Shown here: one piece after another, positions 9,397-18,347 of the stretch
Layout of the letters: the number at the start of each line of letters is the position of its first letter
Numbering within the stretch: the first letter of the stretch is position 1
Program-made: the position numbers and the translations under genes
Notes under the pieces: generated by a model
Told to the model about the DNA's origin: nothing
What the model saw: only the letters and a program-made list of their open reading frames with translations
The model's database searches: none
Assembly (NCBI GenBank): GCA_026388545.1
Contig: JAPLJS010000107.1
Coordinates: 1-64,000, forward strand
Length of the DNA: 64,000 nt
Reading direction: 5' to 3'
Source: Deltaproteobacteria bacterium
Lineage (GTDB): Bacteria > Desulfobacterota > Syntrophia > Syntrophales > UBA2185

Positions 9397-10266
9397 TCAG
9401 GCGGCCCAGCCTATCAAAAATACACCTGATAACATGATGATAGTTCCCATAATTTTCTCCGCGATTTTTTCTTCCTTAAACCACAGTGCGCCGTACAGAA
9501 CTCCGAAGAGAATGCTGGTACGTTTCAGCGATATCATGTAGGCGACATTTGTCATCGATATAGCCAGCATATGGCTAAAGATCGCTATGGACACAATTGC
9601 ACCGAGAATCAAACCGATAAGAGGCTTTTTAATCATATTTTTTAAAGGTTCGGCTTTCACTGCCACGGGAATAAAAGCAATCATTACCATAGTGAGGGCT
9701 ACGTTGTAAATGATGCCGAAAAAATAGGGATTGGAATGAATGATGGCAAGCTTGCCGATGGTTGATGTGAAAGCATAGATAAAGGAAACGAACAACATCA
9801 GACGTGATCCCGGTTCTTTGAATATAGCCTTCAGGGGGCCCAGGAGCCCGTACTCAGTCTTTGAAAGATTGAGAGAATATGCCCCTGCTATAATTAGGAT
9901 TATTCCGCAGAGTCCACCGGGACTGATTTTTTCACCTAAAATTATCCATCCCGTTACAATGATGAACCCGGGGGTAAAAGCTAAAAACGGTACTGTCAGA
10001 GACAGGGGTGAAACCTTAAGGGCCTTCATGTAGCAATAAAACGCTAATGCCTCCATAGGCAAACCAATGAGTACACAGAGCCAGAATGTTGTATCGGGGA
10101 TGATCCAGGGTATAAAAAAAAGGGCTGTCAAGAGCCAGGGCAGAGCGTAACCCAACCGGATGAGCCCCATCATATAGGGTGACTGATCAGAGAAATATTT
10201 TTTTGTGACGGCGTCTGATGTGGCCAGACCGAGAGCGGCAAGTAAAGAAAGAAAAAACCATGACAC
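9397..10266 (-). CDS. EamA/DMT-superfamily permease
   Basis: An inner-membrane protein of 289 residues with about ten hydrophobic segments in two repeats of five. This is the standard architecture of drug/metabolite transporters. It starts MSWFFLSLLAALGLATSDAV, typical of EamA proteins. The repeat boundary lies near residue 145. Substrate cannot be told from sequence; the family exports amino acids, nucleotides and other small metabolites. It lies 44 bp after the DnaJ-domain gene and 20 bp before the BtuF-like gene on the same strand, so the three may form one transcript. Confidence 0.85.
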   Translation of the reverse strand: MSWFFLSLLAALGLATSDAVTKKYFSDQSPYMMGLIRLGYALPWLLTALFFIPWIIPDTTFWLCVLIGLPMEALAFYCYMKALKVSPLSLTVPFLAFTPGFIIVTGWIILGEKISPGGLCGIILIIAGAYSLNLSKTEYGLLGPLKAIFKEPGSRLMLFVSFIYAFTSTIGKLAIIHSNPYFFGIIYNVALTMVMIAFIPVAVKAEPLKNMIKKPLIGLILGAIVSIAIFSHMLAISMTNVAYMISLKRTSILFGVLYGALWFKEEKIAEKIMGTIIMLSGVFLIGWAA

Positions 10267-10310
10267 AGGGTAACATCCCTTTTAATCCGTTTGCGGCTTA
10301 TACGAGAGTA

Positions 10311-11051
10311 TTATCTTTGTACCTGCCCCGGTGTCGGCTGTGTCCACTTATTCGTACTTCCATCATAAAACCACTTATCGGGGAATCCACGGCGCTTTAT
10401 ATACGTGGGTTTCTTTGCCCACGTAATGAGTTCCATATAAGCCTGGTGGATTTTTCTGAAGGTCGCGGTATCGCCTCCGATATCAGGATGGTGTATCTTT
10501 GCCTGGCGCCGGTAGGCGTCTTTTATGTCCTTCTGTAATTCAGCGGCTTTCAACGCTGATTTGTCAAGTTTTAGGTGAGACAAGTAAGCTGCTTTAATGG
10601 AAGGAACTTTTAACATTGTCGGTTTGACAGAAAGCACCTGTGCATTATTCCTGACGGCTTGTTCAAGTACATGGTTTGAGGCTACGTATCTTTTATTTGT
10701 TCGTTTTTTTTCCGCCCACCAAATATTCCCTAACATATCGGCCATCGTGCTGAAGTCTTCAGCAGGTTTTTTTCCGGGGGATCGTGGATAGAAAAAGCTA
10801 AATATCTCCTCGGAGCCATAGGGGAGCATGTCCATAATAATCATGACATCGGAAAAATAAAATGTTGCATACTTTGTGTTCAGTGCTTTTATTAAACCTG
10901 TTCTTACGTCCAACTTATAAAGGAGCCGTTTCCGGCATTCCAGGGAACAGTACCTACGCCTGCCGATAGTTACAACATTACCGCAGGCAAGACATCTGTA
11001 TGTTTTCCTGCCGTTTGGCTCGATTATATTTCTAACGATTAATTGGTCCAT
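10311..11051 (-). CDS. J-domain protein with N-terminal zinc-ribbon-like cysteines
   Basis: A 246-residue cytoplasmic protein. Four cysteines (C20, C23, C35, C39, as C-x2-C-x11-C-x3-C) form a zinc-finger-like cluster near the N terminus. The middle (about 45-165) matches nothing I recognise. A short J-domain occupies about 170-215, with the HPD motif that stimulates Hsp70 ATPase at residues 188-190. The J-domain is C-terminal rather than N-terminal and there is no G/F linker or DnaJ cysteine-rich domain, so this is a specialised J-protein and not DnaJ itself. The client is unknown. It is the first gene of a minus-strand run with the EamA permease. Confidence 0.75.
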   Translation of the reverse strand: MDQLIVRNIIEPNGRKTYRCLACGNVVTIGRRRYCSLECRKRLLYKLDVRTGLIKALNTKYATFYFSDVMIIMDMLPYGSEEIFSFFYPRSPGKKPAEDFSTMADMLGNIWWAEKKRTNKRYVASNHVLEQAVRNNAQVLSVKPTMLKVPSIKAAYLSHLKLDKSALKAAELQKDIKDAYRRQAKIHHPDIGGDTATFRKIHQAYMELITWAKKPTYIKRRGFPDKWFYDGSTNKWTQPTPGQVQR

Positions 11052-11212
11052 AATGACGTCATCAGTAAGAGAGTAAAATTTTGCCCCTCAAGTATTACAG
11101 AAATGGATCAATGTCAATGCATTCCATTTTTCATCTTGCTTCAAACTGTATTATTATAATAAAAGAATGGGAATAATGATACATTATTTGGGGAAATATC
11201 TCACACCATTTA

Positions 11213-11269
11213 GTAGGACAGGCGGGACGCCTGTCCTACCGTTTACGCAGGTTGGGCGTCTCGCCCGAC
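11213..11269. repeat. Pair of extragenic palindromes
   Basis: A perfect 12-bp inverted repeat with a 3-base loop (arms 11213-11224 and 11228-11239) is followed by a second 8-bp one (11251-11258 and 11262-11269, one mismatch). This is the form of REP-type intergenic elements. It lies in the 294-bp gap between the divergent J-domain and HAD-like genes; nothing else is recognised there. Confidence 0.6.
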
Positions 11270-11345
11270 ACTATGTATTGTTTGAAAACGAATTGGTGTA
11301 AGTTATCGTGCCGCTTTGTAAATGTTTCTCTCAAGGGATGAGTAC

Positions 11346-12056
11346 ATGAAAATTCTGACCGCATTCATTTTTTTTGCTACTCTCTTCAGTACATTTCCCA
11401 ATGCTGCGCTATCGGAGGTTATCGTCTATGACGTCGTAGCGCTGAGGGGTAAGGAGGTCATGGTCAGAGCCGAGACTCGGGGAACATTCTTCGGCAAAGG
11501 TGGGGAGGTTGTGGACTTCATTATTGATGGAAAGTCTATCGGAAAGAACCTTTCCGGCAGAGATGGATTTGCAGTCAAGCGCTTTGTGCCGGTAAAAACA
11601 GGTCAGTATAAAATACACGTAAGATCCGGCGATGATAAAGACAGCGGGCTCCTCCTGGCGCTGGAGAGAAAGACGAAAATTGTTTTTATTGATGTTGAGG
11701 GCAGTTTGCTGGAAGGGCCATTTGTAGGAAACGCAAAACCCGGAAGCAATAAGGCCATAAAAAAAATCCATAAGAAATTTCCGATAGTTTTTCTCCAGAA
11801 AGGTTATCTTAGTGTGAGAACCGTTAGATCATGGCTGAAGAAAAATGACTTTCCCGATGCACCTGTACTGCCTTGGAGTCAGGGCGAAGTATTTAAAGAA
11901 ATCAGCGAAAAAGGTTTGAAAATTAAGGCGATAGTCGGGGGGGCGGAGGTGATTGGATCCGCACAGATGTATAAACCGCTTGCCTTTAGTTTTGATTCAG
12001 TTGAGGAAGCGGAGGTTGTTGAAGGTTGGGAGGAGATTGAAAAAAAGCTGAAATAG
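11346..12056 (+). CDS. Exported HAD-like (LNS2/App1-type) protein
   Basis: A 236-residue protein with a signal peptide (residues 1-23). A beta-rich domain (about 25-108) precedes a C-terminal HAD-like phosphatase domain resembling LNS2/App1 phosphatidate phosphatases. The HAD motif I is at residues 116-120 as D-V-E-G-S, where the family normally has D-x-D-G-T. The nucleophile Asp116 is kept but the second acidic residue is Glu118, so phosphatase activity is uncertain. I start it at the ATG at 11346, which places the hydrophobic signal at the N terminus; an upstream in-frame start at 11322 adds eight residues. It converges with thiE. Substrate unknown. Confidence 0.65.
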   Translation: MKILTAFIFFATLFSTFPNAALSEVIVYDVVALRGKEVMVRAETRGTFFGKGGEVVDFIIDGKSIGKNLSGRDGFAVKRFVPVKTGQYKIHVRSGDDKDSGLLLALERKTKIVFIDVEGSLLEGPFVGNAKPGSNKAIKKIHKKFPIVFLQKGYLSVRTVRSWLKKNDFPDAPVLPWSQGEVFKEISEKGLKIKAIVGGAEVIGSAQMYKPLAFSFDSVEEAEVVEGWEEIEKKLK

Positions 12057-12129
12057 AGTGCAGTTCTTGCGATGGCATTCCACTGAACACGACCGGAGGA
12101 CGGCGCCGGAGAAATTGCAGTCTTCACAT

Positions 12130-12789
12130 TCAGAGAGATGCACTCCCTATGGCTGCTCTTAGGGCATGCACCCTGGCGCCTATATCGGGAGCTCCAACAA
12201 TTTCTGTCACAAGCGCGATACATCCGGCTCCCCTCCGATATACCTCGGCTATATTGTGCTCTTTGATTCCGCCGATGGCCACAAACGGTAACCTGATATT
12301 TCTCACAACATAATCAAGGTATTCCAGTCCCACCGGGGCGCACACGTCTTTCTTGGTATTCGTAGCAAAGATGGGACCGACCCCTATATAATCAACGCCC
12401 AACCGTACTGCGGCCTCGGCCTGGGCGGGAGAATGCGTAGAAAGACCGATGAACATTTCCCCCCCCACCAGTTTCCTGACTTTTTCCGGGGGTAAGTCAT
12501 CCTGGCCCAGGTGCACCCCGTCCGCATCCGCCAACAAGGCAAGGTCGGGACGGTCGTTGACGATGAAAGTAACCCCGGCATCTCTGGTCATTTTCCTTAT
12601 TATCAGGCATTCTTCGTACTGCTGCCGGTCACTCTTTTCATTTTCACGGTACTGAATGACCCTGATTCCGGAGTCAATCATCCGCGCCACCACTTCAATG
12701 TTGCTCCTGCCCAGGGAGTATTCCTCTGCCGTAATCCCATAAATATCCGCCTCAAGCAGACCGGCCAGGGACCGCCTATGTACAGTCAT
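12130..12789 (-). CDS. thiE: Thiamine-phosphate synthase
   Basis: Joins HMP-pyrophosphate and the thiazole phosphate to make thiamine monophosphate. The protein of 219 residues is a TIM barrel with the family segments IQYREN (residues 45-50), [22 protein letters not shown] (about 77-98) and [11 protein letters not shown] (136-146). I choose the ATG at 12789, with GGAGG a few bases upstream; this start overlaps the last codons of thiH by 14 bp, a sign of translational coupling. The longer frame from 13080 would run back through thiH and is not real. It is the last gene of the TPP-riboswitch-controlled thiS-thiG-thiH-thiE run. Confidence 0.95.
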   Translation of the reverse strand: MTVHRRSLAGLLEADIYGITAEEYSLGRSNIEVVARMIDSGIRVIQYRENEKSDRQQYEECLIIRKMTRDAGVTFIVNDRPDLALLADADGVHLGQDDLPPEKVRKLVGGEMFIGLSTHSPAQAEAAVRLGVDYIGVGPIFATNTKKDVCAPVGLEYLDYVVRNIRLPFVAIGGIKEHNIAEVYRRGAGCIALVTEIVGAPDIGARVHALRAAIGSASL

Positions 12790-13900
12790 AATTTCCTCCG
12801 GACAAAATCTGCCAGTCTTTATATAACGGCTGGTAACCTTGGGAGTAGAGCATCCCTGCCATCTCAGATACGCTCCGCCCGTCCGATATCTCGAATTGAC
12901 CGGTAGAACAATATTCCGACCGGCCGCCCACGGCGGTACAGGAACCGGCAGACATTTTAGTAGCTCCCAGTTTGACCAGGTGATCCCGCAGATCGGAACG
13001 CTCCCTGGTAGAGATGGTAATCCCGCCCCTGTGCATAAAAAGCCTGAACGCCAGCATGTATTGTAATAAGTTTCTATCACTTACCTCAACCCTGGGCTGG
13101 AATCCACCCAGGTGCGGACGCATTCGGGGCGGTGAGATGCTTACCTCAACTTCCGGAAACTTGTTCTGAAGATAGTCGGCGTGCAGTCCCGTGAAAAAAG
13201 CCTCGGTTCGCCACCGGTTCAACCCGAGCAGGGCGCCCACATTGACTGTCCTTATCCCCGCCTTGCAGGCGCGTTCCGGGGCTTCCAGGCGGTAACGGTA
13301 ATTTCGTTTCGGGCCTGCCGGATGCATCTGGGCATAAACCTCCTCGTCATAAACCTCCTGGTAGACGGTTAATCCGTCCACACCCGCGGCTATCAACTCC
13401 GCATACTCGCTTTCTTCCAGCGGGTAGATTTCGATGCTGATAGACGTGAAATATCTTTTCAGGATCTCAACACATTCCTTGATATAGGAAACCGGCGAAT
13501 GCTGCCTTGATTCCCCGGTGAGAATGAGAACGTGTTTCAGGCCGGTTACCGCGATAATTTCCGCTTCTTTCTCTACCTCGAGAGGAGTCAGCTTTTTCCT
13601 TTCCAGTTTGTTGTTTACCTGGAATCCACAATACACACAATGATTTACGCAATAATTGGAGAGGTAAAGCGGGGTATAAAGAAGGATCACCCTGCCGAAG
13701 TGCTGAACGGTAAGGCGGTGGGCTCTCTGGGCCATTTCCTCTAAGTAAGTTTCCGCCGCAGGGGACAGCAGTGCCAGATAATCCCGTTCATTAAGACGAT
13801 ATTTTGCTATAATTTTTTCGATATCGGCGCCGGCAATCCGTTCAAAAAAACCCTCGAAATTGAATGTGCCGTACCGTTGTATTTCTTCGTAGAAACTCAT
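12776..13900 (-). CDS. thiH: 2-iminoacetate synthase (tyrosine lyase)
   Basis: Radical-SAM enzyme that cleaves tyrosine to dehydroglycine for thiazole formation by ThiG; this oxygen-sensitive route is normal in anaerobes. The 374-residue protein has the radical-SAM cluster motif C-x3-C-x2-C at C84, C88 and C91, a following GFQVNNK segment, and the C-terminal BATS-type region. Length is typical. It overlaps thiE by 14 bp at its 3' end. It is separated from thiG by about 200 bp that contain a CCCCCTTT/AAAGGGGG repeat. Confidence 0.95.
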   Translation of the reverse strand: MSFYEEIQRYGTFNFEGFFERIAGADIEKIIAKYRLNERDYLALLSPAAETYLEEMAQRAHRLTVQHFGRVILLYTPLYLSNYCVNHCVYCGFQVNNKLERKKLTPLEVEKEAEIIAVTGLKHVLILTGESRQHSPVSYIKECVEILKRYFTSISIEIYPLEESEYAELIAAGVDGLTVYQEVYDEEVYAQMHPAGPKRNYRYRLEAPERACKAGIRTVNVGALLGLNRWRTEAFFTGLHADYLQNKFPEVEVSISPPRMRPHLGGFQPRVEVSDRNLLQYMLAFRLFMHRGGITISTRERSDLRDHLVKLGATKMSAGSCTAVGGRSEYCSTGQFEISDGRSVSEMAGMLYSQGYQPLYKDWQILSGGNYDCT

Positions 13901-13974
13901 TAATGAGTAATCCCTTACCTTATGTCAAGCTACATCTCTGTACTAACCGTCAAGGAAGTTGAATTAAGCCTCTC

Positions 13975-14097
13975 AAAATCCCCCCAACCCCCTTTACTAA
14001 AGGGGGAGCAGGAGTAGTTATAATTCCCCCCTTTGACAAAGGGGGGTCTGGAATTTGGTCCCCCCTTTGTCAAAAGGGGGGAAAGGGGGATTTCTTA
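13975..14097. repeat. CCCCCTTT/AAAGGGGG palindromic intergenic repeat
   Basis: Three C-rich blocks and their G-rich complements alternate across about 120 bp, allowing several strong hairpins. A related copy lies at 45732-45816. The element sits between thiG and thiH inside the thiamine operon, where its hairpins could lower or terminate expression of the downstream thiH-thiE part. Confidence 0.8.
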
Positions 14098-14103
14098 AAC
14101 TCT

Positions 14104-14877
14104 TCAAGAATCCCTCAAAAATCCCGTAAGCGGTGAAGATGCCCGGGCAATGTCCATGATTTCCCCCGGCCCTGACAGGAAGGCCATGCGTCCGGCTTCA
14201 ACGGCCATGCCGAAGGCCCTGGCCATGGCCACCGGATTACCGGCTGTGGCTATGGCGGTGTTCACCAGCACTGCCGCCACACCCATTTCCATGGCCTCCG
14301 CCGCCTCGGAGGGGCGCCCGATTCCGGCGTCCACAATGATGGGGAGAGAAATCTCTTCCACCAAGATCCTCACCATCTCCTTGGTTCTGAGCCCGCGGTT
14401 GCTGCCGATGGGAGAACCCAGGGGCATCACCGCAGCCGCACCTGCGTCAACCAGCTTCTTTGCCGCCGTCAGGTCCGGACTCATATAGGGCAGCACCACA
14501 AAACCTTCCGCAGCCAGTATTTCGGTGGCTTTAATTGTCTCGAAATTATCCGGAAGCAGGTACCTGTTGTCGGTGATTACTTCAATCTTGACCCAGTTGC
14601 CGCAACCGGCAGCTCTGGCCAGTCTGGCGATCCGGACCGCTTCCTGGGCATTCCTGGCCCCCGAGGTGTTGGGCATCAGGATGCAGTCCTTGGGCACAAA
14701 TGCGGCAATATTCTCCTCCTCGAATTCCATGTCTACCCGCCTTAACGCCACGGTTACTACCTGCGCCCCCGAGGCCTTGACAACTTCGGGGATCAATTTG
14801 TTGGAAGAAAACTTGCCGGTTCCCAGAAAAAGCCTGCTGGTTAATTCCCGGTCTCCGATCTTTAAAATGTCACTCAC
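14104..14877 (-). CDS. thiG: Thiazole synthase
   Basis: Forms the thiazole phosphate from deoxyxylulose phosphate, dehydroglycine and ThiS thiocarboxylate. I choose the GTG at 14877 (257 residues). The preceding GGAGGAGGT lies in the last two glycine codons of thiS, so the Shine-Dalgarno is inside the upstream gene and the two genes are nearly contiguous. An ATG at 14898 would overlap thiS. The protein is a TIM barrel with GTGKFSS near residue 20, the WVKIEV segment with the Schiff-base lysine at K97, and [18 protein letters not shown] near residue 190. Confidence 0.95.
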   Translation of the reverse strand: MSDILKIGDRELTSRLFLGTGKFSSNKLIPEVVKASGAQVVTVALRRVDMEFEEENIAAFVPKDCILMPNTSGARNAQEAVRIARLARAAGCGNWVKIEVITDNRYLLPDNFETIKATEILAAEGFVVLPYMSPDLTAAKKLVDAGAAAVMPLGSPIGSNRGLRTKEMVRILVEEISLPIIVDAGIGRPSEAAEAMEMGVAAVLVNTAIATAGNPVAMARAFGMAVEAGRMAFLSGPGEIMDIARASSPLTGFLRDS

Positions 14878-14881
14878 TGGC

Positions 14882-15082
14882 TTAACCTCCTCCCACAAAC
14901 CTCAAAATCTCCAACCGGTCATTTTCTTTCAGAGCTATATCGGTCCACTCTCCCTTCTTAATCAGATCGTGGTTGTATTCCACAATAACTGCATCGGGAT
15001 TTAGACTTTTTAATGCAATGAGACCGGCCACCGTTGCACCTTCTTCAATAATTTCTTTTTTGCCGTTTAAGGTAATTTTCAA
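14882..15082 (-). CDS. thiS: Sulfur carrier protein ThiS
   Basis: A 66-residue ubiquitin-fold sulfur carrier ending in the required Gly-Gly (FVGGG), whose terminal carboxylate is turned into a thiocarboxylate. It begins MKITLNGKK, and VEYN near residue 35 fits the family. It is the first gene after the TPP riboswitch. No thiF adenylyltransferase gene is in the window, so activation must come from an enzyme encoded elsewhere. Confidence 0.95.
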   Translation of the reverse strand: MKITLNGKKEIIEEGATVAGLIALKSLNPDAVIVEYNHDLIKKGEWTDIALKENDRLEILRFVGGG

Positions 15083-15108
15083 AGAGTCACCTCCAAGAAG
15101 AGATTCAT

Positions 15109-15139
15109 AAAAAAAAGCCTACCGCCAAGGGTAAGCTTT
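15109..15139 (-). terminator. Attenuator hairpin before thiS
   Basis: On the minus strand, AAAGC-TACC and GGTA-GCTTT arms (about nine pairs, one mismatch) enclose a six-base loop and are followed by a run of T residues. It lies between the TPP riboswitch and thiS and is the likely premature terminator formed when TPP is bound. A second hairpin (15151-15182) just upstream may be the competing antiterminator or a spacer. Confidence 0.75.
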
Positions 15140-15183
15140 CTGATCATTTAATTGCCATTGACTGTTTAAGTCAATCGGCAATA

Positions 15184-15280
15184 CAGCTTCTGCTTCCCTA
15201 CGATGGCATTACCCATATCAGGTTCAGAGGGTTGAGATTATTCTCTCTCAGCCTTGCAGCACCCCAAAGCTAAACTATTC
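15184..15280 (-). ncRNA. TPP riboswitch (THI element)
   Basis: The minus strand carries the conserved THI-box landmarks in order: GGGGTGC near 15267, CTGAGA near 15250, then ACCCTCTGAACCTGAT, and GGGTAATGCCA-CG-TAGGGAAGCA ending near 15190. It sits directly upstream of thiS and is followed by a terminator hairpin, so TPP binding likely stops transcription of thiS-thiG-thiH-thiE. Confidence 0.95.
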
Positions 15281-15292
15281 ACTTTTAGGGTA

Positions 15293-15321
15293 TTTATATT
15301 TTATATGCAGATGGTTGTCAA
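15293..15321 (-). promoter_or_regulatory. Sigma-70-type promoter of the thiamine operon
   Basis: TTGACA (15316-15321) and TATAAA (15293-15298) on the minus strand, separated by exactly 17 bp, sit just upstream of the riboswitch aptamer. The predicted start would be near 15285, leaving almost no sequence before the aptamer. Confidence 0.8.
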
Positions 15322-15451
15322 GATGGAAATGCATTGATTTGGAATGACTGAAAAATGGTGTAAAAAATAAGGGATATCCGTGAAATATTAGTATTCCAAC
15401 AGGATATCCCCTACTGTGGATTTGTCTATAATTGACTGACGGCAAGGCCTC

Positions 15452-16105
15452 TTATTTTGTTTTTTCTGCAGGAGCAGCGGGGGCTTCTTCTTTAGGCGTT
15501 GCCTCCGCTACTTTACCTTTATCTGCTTTCTCTTTTTCAGTCGAAACAGCGGCTTTTTCTTCAGGCTTTGCCTTATCCACTGCTAATTCCTTGATTTTTT
15601 CTTCCTGAGCCTTGATCTTGTCGGCCATATCCTTTATCTGCTGTTTCGTGGAGTCAATATTCCCATTAGCCTTGATCCGATCGCCCTGCAGGTCGTTTTT
15701 CTTCAACTTCAAACTGGTGAGCGCCTTGATATTGTCTTCTTTTTTACCGAGGCCGGGCGTCGCATCAATAGCCTCCTGCTTTACGATGTCGTAATCGAGG
15801 CTTGCGTCCTTCAGGTCAATGTTAACCAGTTCTTCCTCATATTCGGCTAACTTTTTCTGCTTTACAGCCAGTTCAGTTTTCAATTGCGCCAGCTTCAGTT
15901 TCTCTTCAGCGACCTTGACCGCAAACTCAGCCTTGGGGAATCCACCCCGTTTGTCTTCCGGGACCTTCGCTACGATTTTCGGATCAACGTTTGAGGTGAT
16001 CGATGTCACCTTCGCGGAGATCGAACCCGTGAGTTCATCCATCGTCGCACAACCGGTAAATGCAAATGTAATCACCAGTAAAAAGATAATTGCTGTTTTC
16101 TTCAT
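15452..16105 (-). CDS. Coiled-coil lipoprotein
   Basis: A 217-residue envelope lipoprotein. The signal peptide ends in a lipobox (FTGC, cysteine at residue 19). Residues about 60-170 are rich in Lys, Glu, Leu and Ala in heptad order and should form a long coiled coil. The tail is low-complexity Lys/Glu/Ala/Pro. No enzymatic motif is visible and I do not recognise a family. It may be a structural envelope spacer, as is common for such proteins. It is separated from the thiamine promoter by about 130 bp and seems to be its own unit. Confidence 0.75.
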   Translation of the reverse strand: MKKTAIIFLLVITFAFTGCATMDELTGSISAKVTSITSNVDPKIVAKVPEDKRGGFPKAEFAVKVAEEKLKLAQLKTELAVKQKKLAEYEEELVNIDLKDASLDYDIVKQEAIDATPGLGKKEDNIKALTSLKLKKNDLQGDRIKANGNIDSTKQQIKDMADKIKAQEEKIKELAVDKAKPEEKAAVSTEKEKADKGKVAEATPKEEAPAAPAEKTK

Positions 16106-16216
16106 CGCCTGTCCTCCATCAAAGCTGTATTTGCCGATCCTTATGAGTGAAACCCGTCATTTTACTGCGGGCAGTGTAAGGAAAAGTAAAGTGAGTGTCA
16201 AGAAAAAATGACCACA

Positions 16217-17398
16217 TTAATACAACTCATACCTGAGGAGACGGCATTCAATCGGCCCATTGAATAACACAAACCGACGTGATGCCTTGAGGCCGATGTG
16301 TTTGGCCAGTTCCATATTCCCGGTCAATACAAAGCCTGTCCATCCCCGGCAACGCTGCTTCATTATATCACCAATCTGACGATAAAGATCCTTGAGCTTC
16401 TCAACATCACCCAACCTCTTGCCGTAAGGGGGGTTCATTATCACGACTCCTTTATCACCTTCCGGCGTAAACTCATCCAGGGCCGAATGAAAGAAGTATA
16501 TCTGCCCTTCAAAACCTGCTGCATCAGCGTTGCGGCGTGCCAGTGCAAGCGCACGGCTATCCTGGTCATATCCCGTAATGAGCCCGACAGGCAGCTTCTG
16601 AATACCCTTTTCAGCATCAGCCAAAATCAGATCCCATAATCCGGCGTCGAAATCCAGCCAGCGCTGGAAACCAAATGACCGGTTGCGCCCCGGAGCCACC
16701 CGTCCTGCAAAAAAACCTGCTTCAATGGGAATGGTACCCGATCCGCACATGGGATCAGCCAGGGGCATTGTGCCGTCCCAACCGGTCAGGGCAATAATGG
16801 CAGATGCCAAGGTCTCCCGCAGGGGAGCCTCAGTGCGCTCAAGACGATAGCCGCGACGATCAAGCGCATCGCCGGAACTGTCCAAAGATACCGTACAGAC
16901 ATTTTTTGCCAAATGAATATTTATACGAACATTCGGTGATGATGTGTTCACGTTGGGACGGGTGCCACAATGCTTGCGAATACGATCGACAATGGCATCC
17001 TTGGTCTTGAGAGCGACAAATCCCGAATGGGTGATGGCCGAATCCCGTAACGTACAGTCCACTGCAAGCGTCATGGAGGGCCTTATTAAATCATGCCAGA
17101 CAATGCCGTGCACACCGGCGTAGAGGTCCTCAGGCGATGCACAGGGAAACGTGGCCATAGTTACCAATATCCGACTGGCGGTACGCAACCAGAGATTGGC
17201 ACGATACAGACCGGCATGGTCGGTAACAAATGACACACCGCCTCGTCCTGCGCTTGCTCCCTGAATATCCAGAGCCTGTAACTCGGCTGCGGCGATCTCT
17301 TCGGCTCCTCGCGGTACTGCTGCAAAGCAGTTCATTGATGTTTTCCGTTCACTGGCCGGACGTGCAACACGCCTTATCACACGCTTTTTTTCAGTCAT
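16217..17398 (-). CDS. THUMP-domain 23S rRNA (guanine-N2) methyltransferase, RlmL/YcbY N-terminal type
   Basis: SAM-dependent RNA methyltransferase of about 393 residues. An N-terminal ferredoxin-like/THUMP region (about 20-165) is followed by a Rossmann methyltransferase domain. This has the DPMCGSGTIPIEA motif I and the catalytic NPPYG motif typical of N2-guanine methylation. Length corresponds to the N-terminal RlmL half of the fused E. coli RlmKL, without the RlmK part. I prefer the ATG at 17398 with GGAG just upstream; a start at 17425 is also open. The exact target base (G2445 in E. coli) is inferred. Confidence 0.85.
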   Translation of the reverse strand: MTEKKRVIRRVARPASERKTSMNCFAAVPRGAEEIAAAELQALDIQGASAGRGGVSFVTDHAGLYRANLWLRTASRILVTMATFPCASPEDLYAGVHGIVWHDLIRPSMTLAVDCTLRDSAITHSGFVALKTKDAIVDRIRKHCGTRPNVNTSSPNVRINIHLAKNVCTVSLDSSGDALDRRGYRLERTEAPLRETLASAIIALTGWDGTMPLADPMCGSGTIPIEAGFFAGRVAPGRNRSFGFQRWLDFDAGLWDLILADAEKGIQKLPVGLITGYDQDSRALALARRNADAAGFEGQIYFFHSALDEFTPEGDKGVVIMNPPYGKRLGDVEKLKDLYRQIGDIMKQRCRGWTGFVLTGNMELAKHIGLKASRRFVLFNGPIECRLLRYELY

Positions 17399-17733
17399 CT
17401 CCTTGCTCCTGTCTTTCTGGTACATATTCCTCCAACAGTTGCCGGAATTCCTCTACTGTCTCTCTGTTATCAATCACATTACGCCCTTAGCGTTCTTTCT
17501 CAGCCGGCCGCATCTGATTTTCATTTTTTAATGAGAACTTGCTTTTTTGTTGTGGAAGTATAAGCGGGAGTTCGTTCGAAGCACTTGAAAAGGGTGCCGT
17601 CATAAGTGTTGATGAAGGGCTCATCCGAGTACGGTACCTGCCAATACAGTCAATATCGGCTTAATCAGAAACAGCTACCGATTATCATGCTTTCTCTTAA
17701 TAAGTGGCTGTTATCCCCCAATTTTCTTGAGGG
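17399..17733. other. 335-bp gap, nothing recognised
   Basis: The stretch between the rRNA methyltransferase start and the toxin-like gene contains only short frames without coding character, and no clear promoter, RNA or repeat that I can support. Confidence 0.5.
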
Positions 17734-18108
17734 TCATTCCTTGTTTTTCTTCCTAATTCGCGCTCTTCCAGGCTCTAAAACAGTAAAGCTGCCGTCAAGT
17801 TCTGTAGCATGTCCCCCAAGCAGATCGATCACGGCTGCAACCATTGAGGAGCGCATGCTCGCCGGATAGCGGATTAGCAGTACGCCCGTTATCGCATGTT
17901 GATGCGCAAAAACCCACTCACCAAAATCCTTGTCTTCCGTTATCAATAGCCGGTTTTCCGCCACCGCCAATTCCAATACCGCTTCATCTGGTAATGATGG
18001 GGATATTTCGGCGATTGCATTGACGGAATAGCCTACTGTCCGCAGTGCGCGAATGACGGAAAAATCGCAACTTTCGTCTGCCAAAATACTCAATGGTTTT
18101 GTATTCAA
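17734..18108 (-). CDS. DUF5615 PIN-like toxin candidate
   Basis: A 124-residue protein opening LSILADESCDFSVIRALR with a nearby LLITEDKDFGEWVF segment (near residue 55). This is the acidic-residue pattern of the DUF5615 PIN-like nuclease family (D11, E12, then E58/D59/D61). These proteins are usually the toxin of a pair with a DUF433 protein, and such a gene overlaps it by 4 bp upstream here. RNase activity is family-based inference and untested. Confidence 0.82.
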   Translation of the reverse strand: MNTKPLSILADESCDFSVIRALRTVGYSVNAIAEISPSLPDEAVLELAVAENRLLITEDKDFGEWVFAHQHAITGVLLIRYPASMRSSMVAAVIDLLGGHATELDGSFTVLEPGRARIRKKNKE

Positions 18109-18347
18109 TCGGCAGTGCCTGTCTTTAAAAAGATAGTTGTTTCATTGCGGATCATATCGGCGGCGTAAATCAACGCCGCCTGGATGGCTTCTTTCGACAG
18201 ATTTGGATAAGCATCCAGTAAATCTTCAAAAGAGGCGCCTTCACCCAATTTTCTTACGATGAGGTCGACAGGTATCCTGGTCCCTTTGATGACGGGTTTC
18301 CCCAGCATCACTTCCGGTTTGGTCTCTATCATGTCATGGGCATTCAT
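18105..18347 (-). CDS. DUF433 antitoxin-like protein
   Basis: An 80-residue protein with the DUF433 signature GKPVIKGTRIPVDLIVRKL (residues about 17-35) and a helix-turn-helix-like second half (DAYPNLSKEAIQAAL). It is the probable antitoxin and autoregulator of the overlapping DUF5615 gene (ATGA overlap, 4 bp). Confidence 0.87.
   Translation of the reverse strand: MNAHDMIETKPEVMLGKPVIKGTRIPVDLIVRKLGEGASFEDLLDAYPNLSKEAIQAALIYAADMIRNETTIFLKTGTAD

Noticed and set aside
12790-13080. A 97-codon N-terminal extension of thiE
   Set aside because: It overlaps thiH in another frame and does not match ThiE; the ATG at 12789 with GGAGG is the family start.
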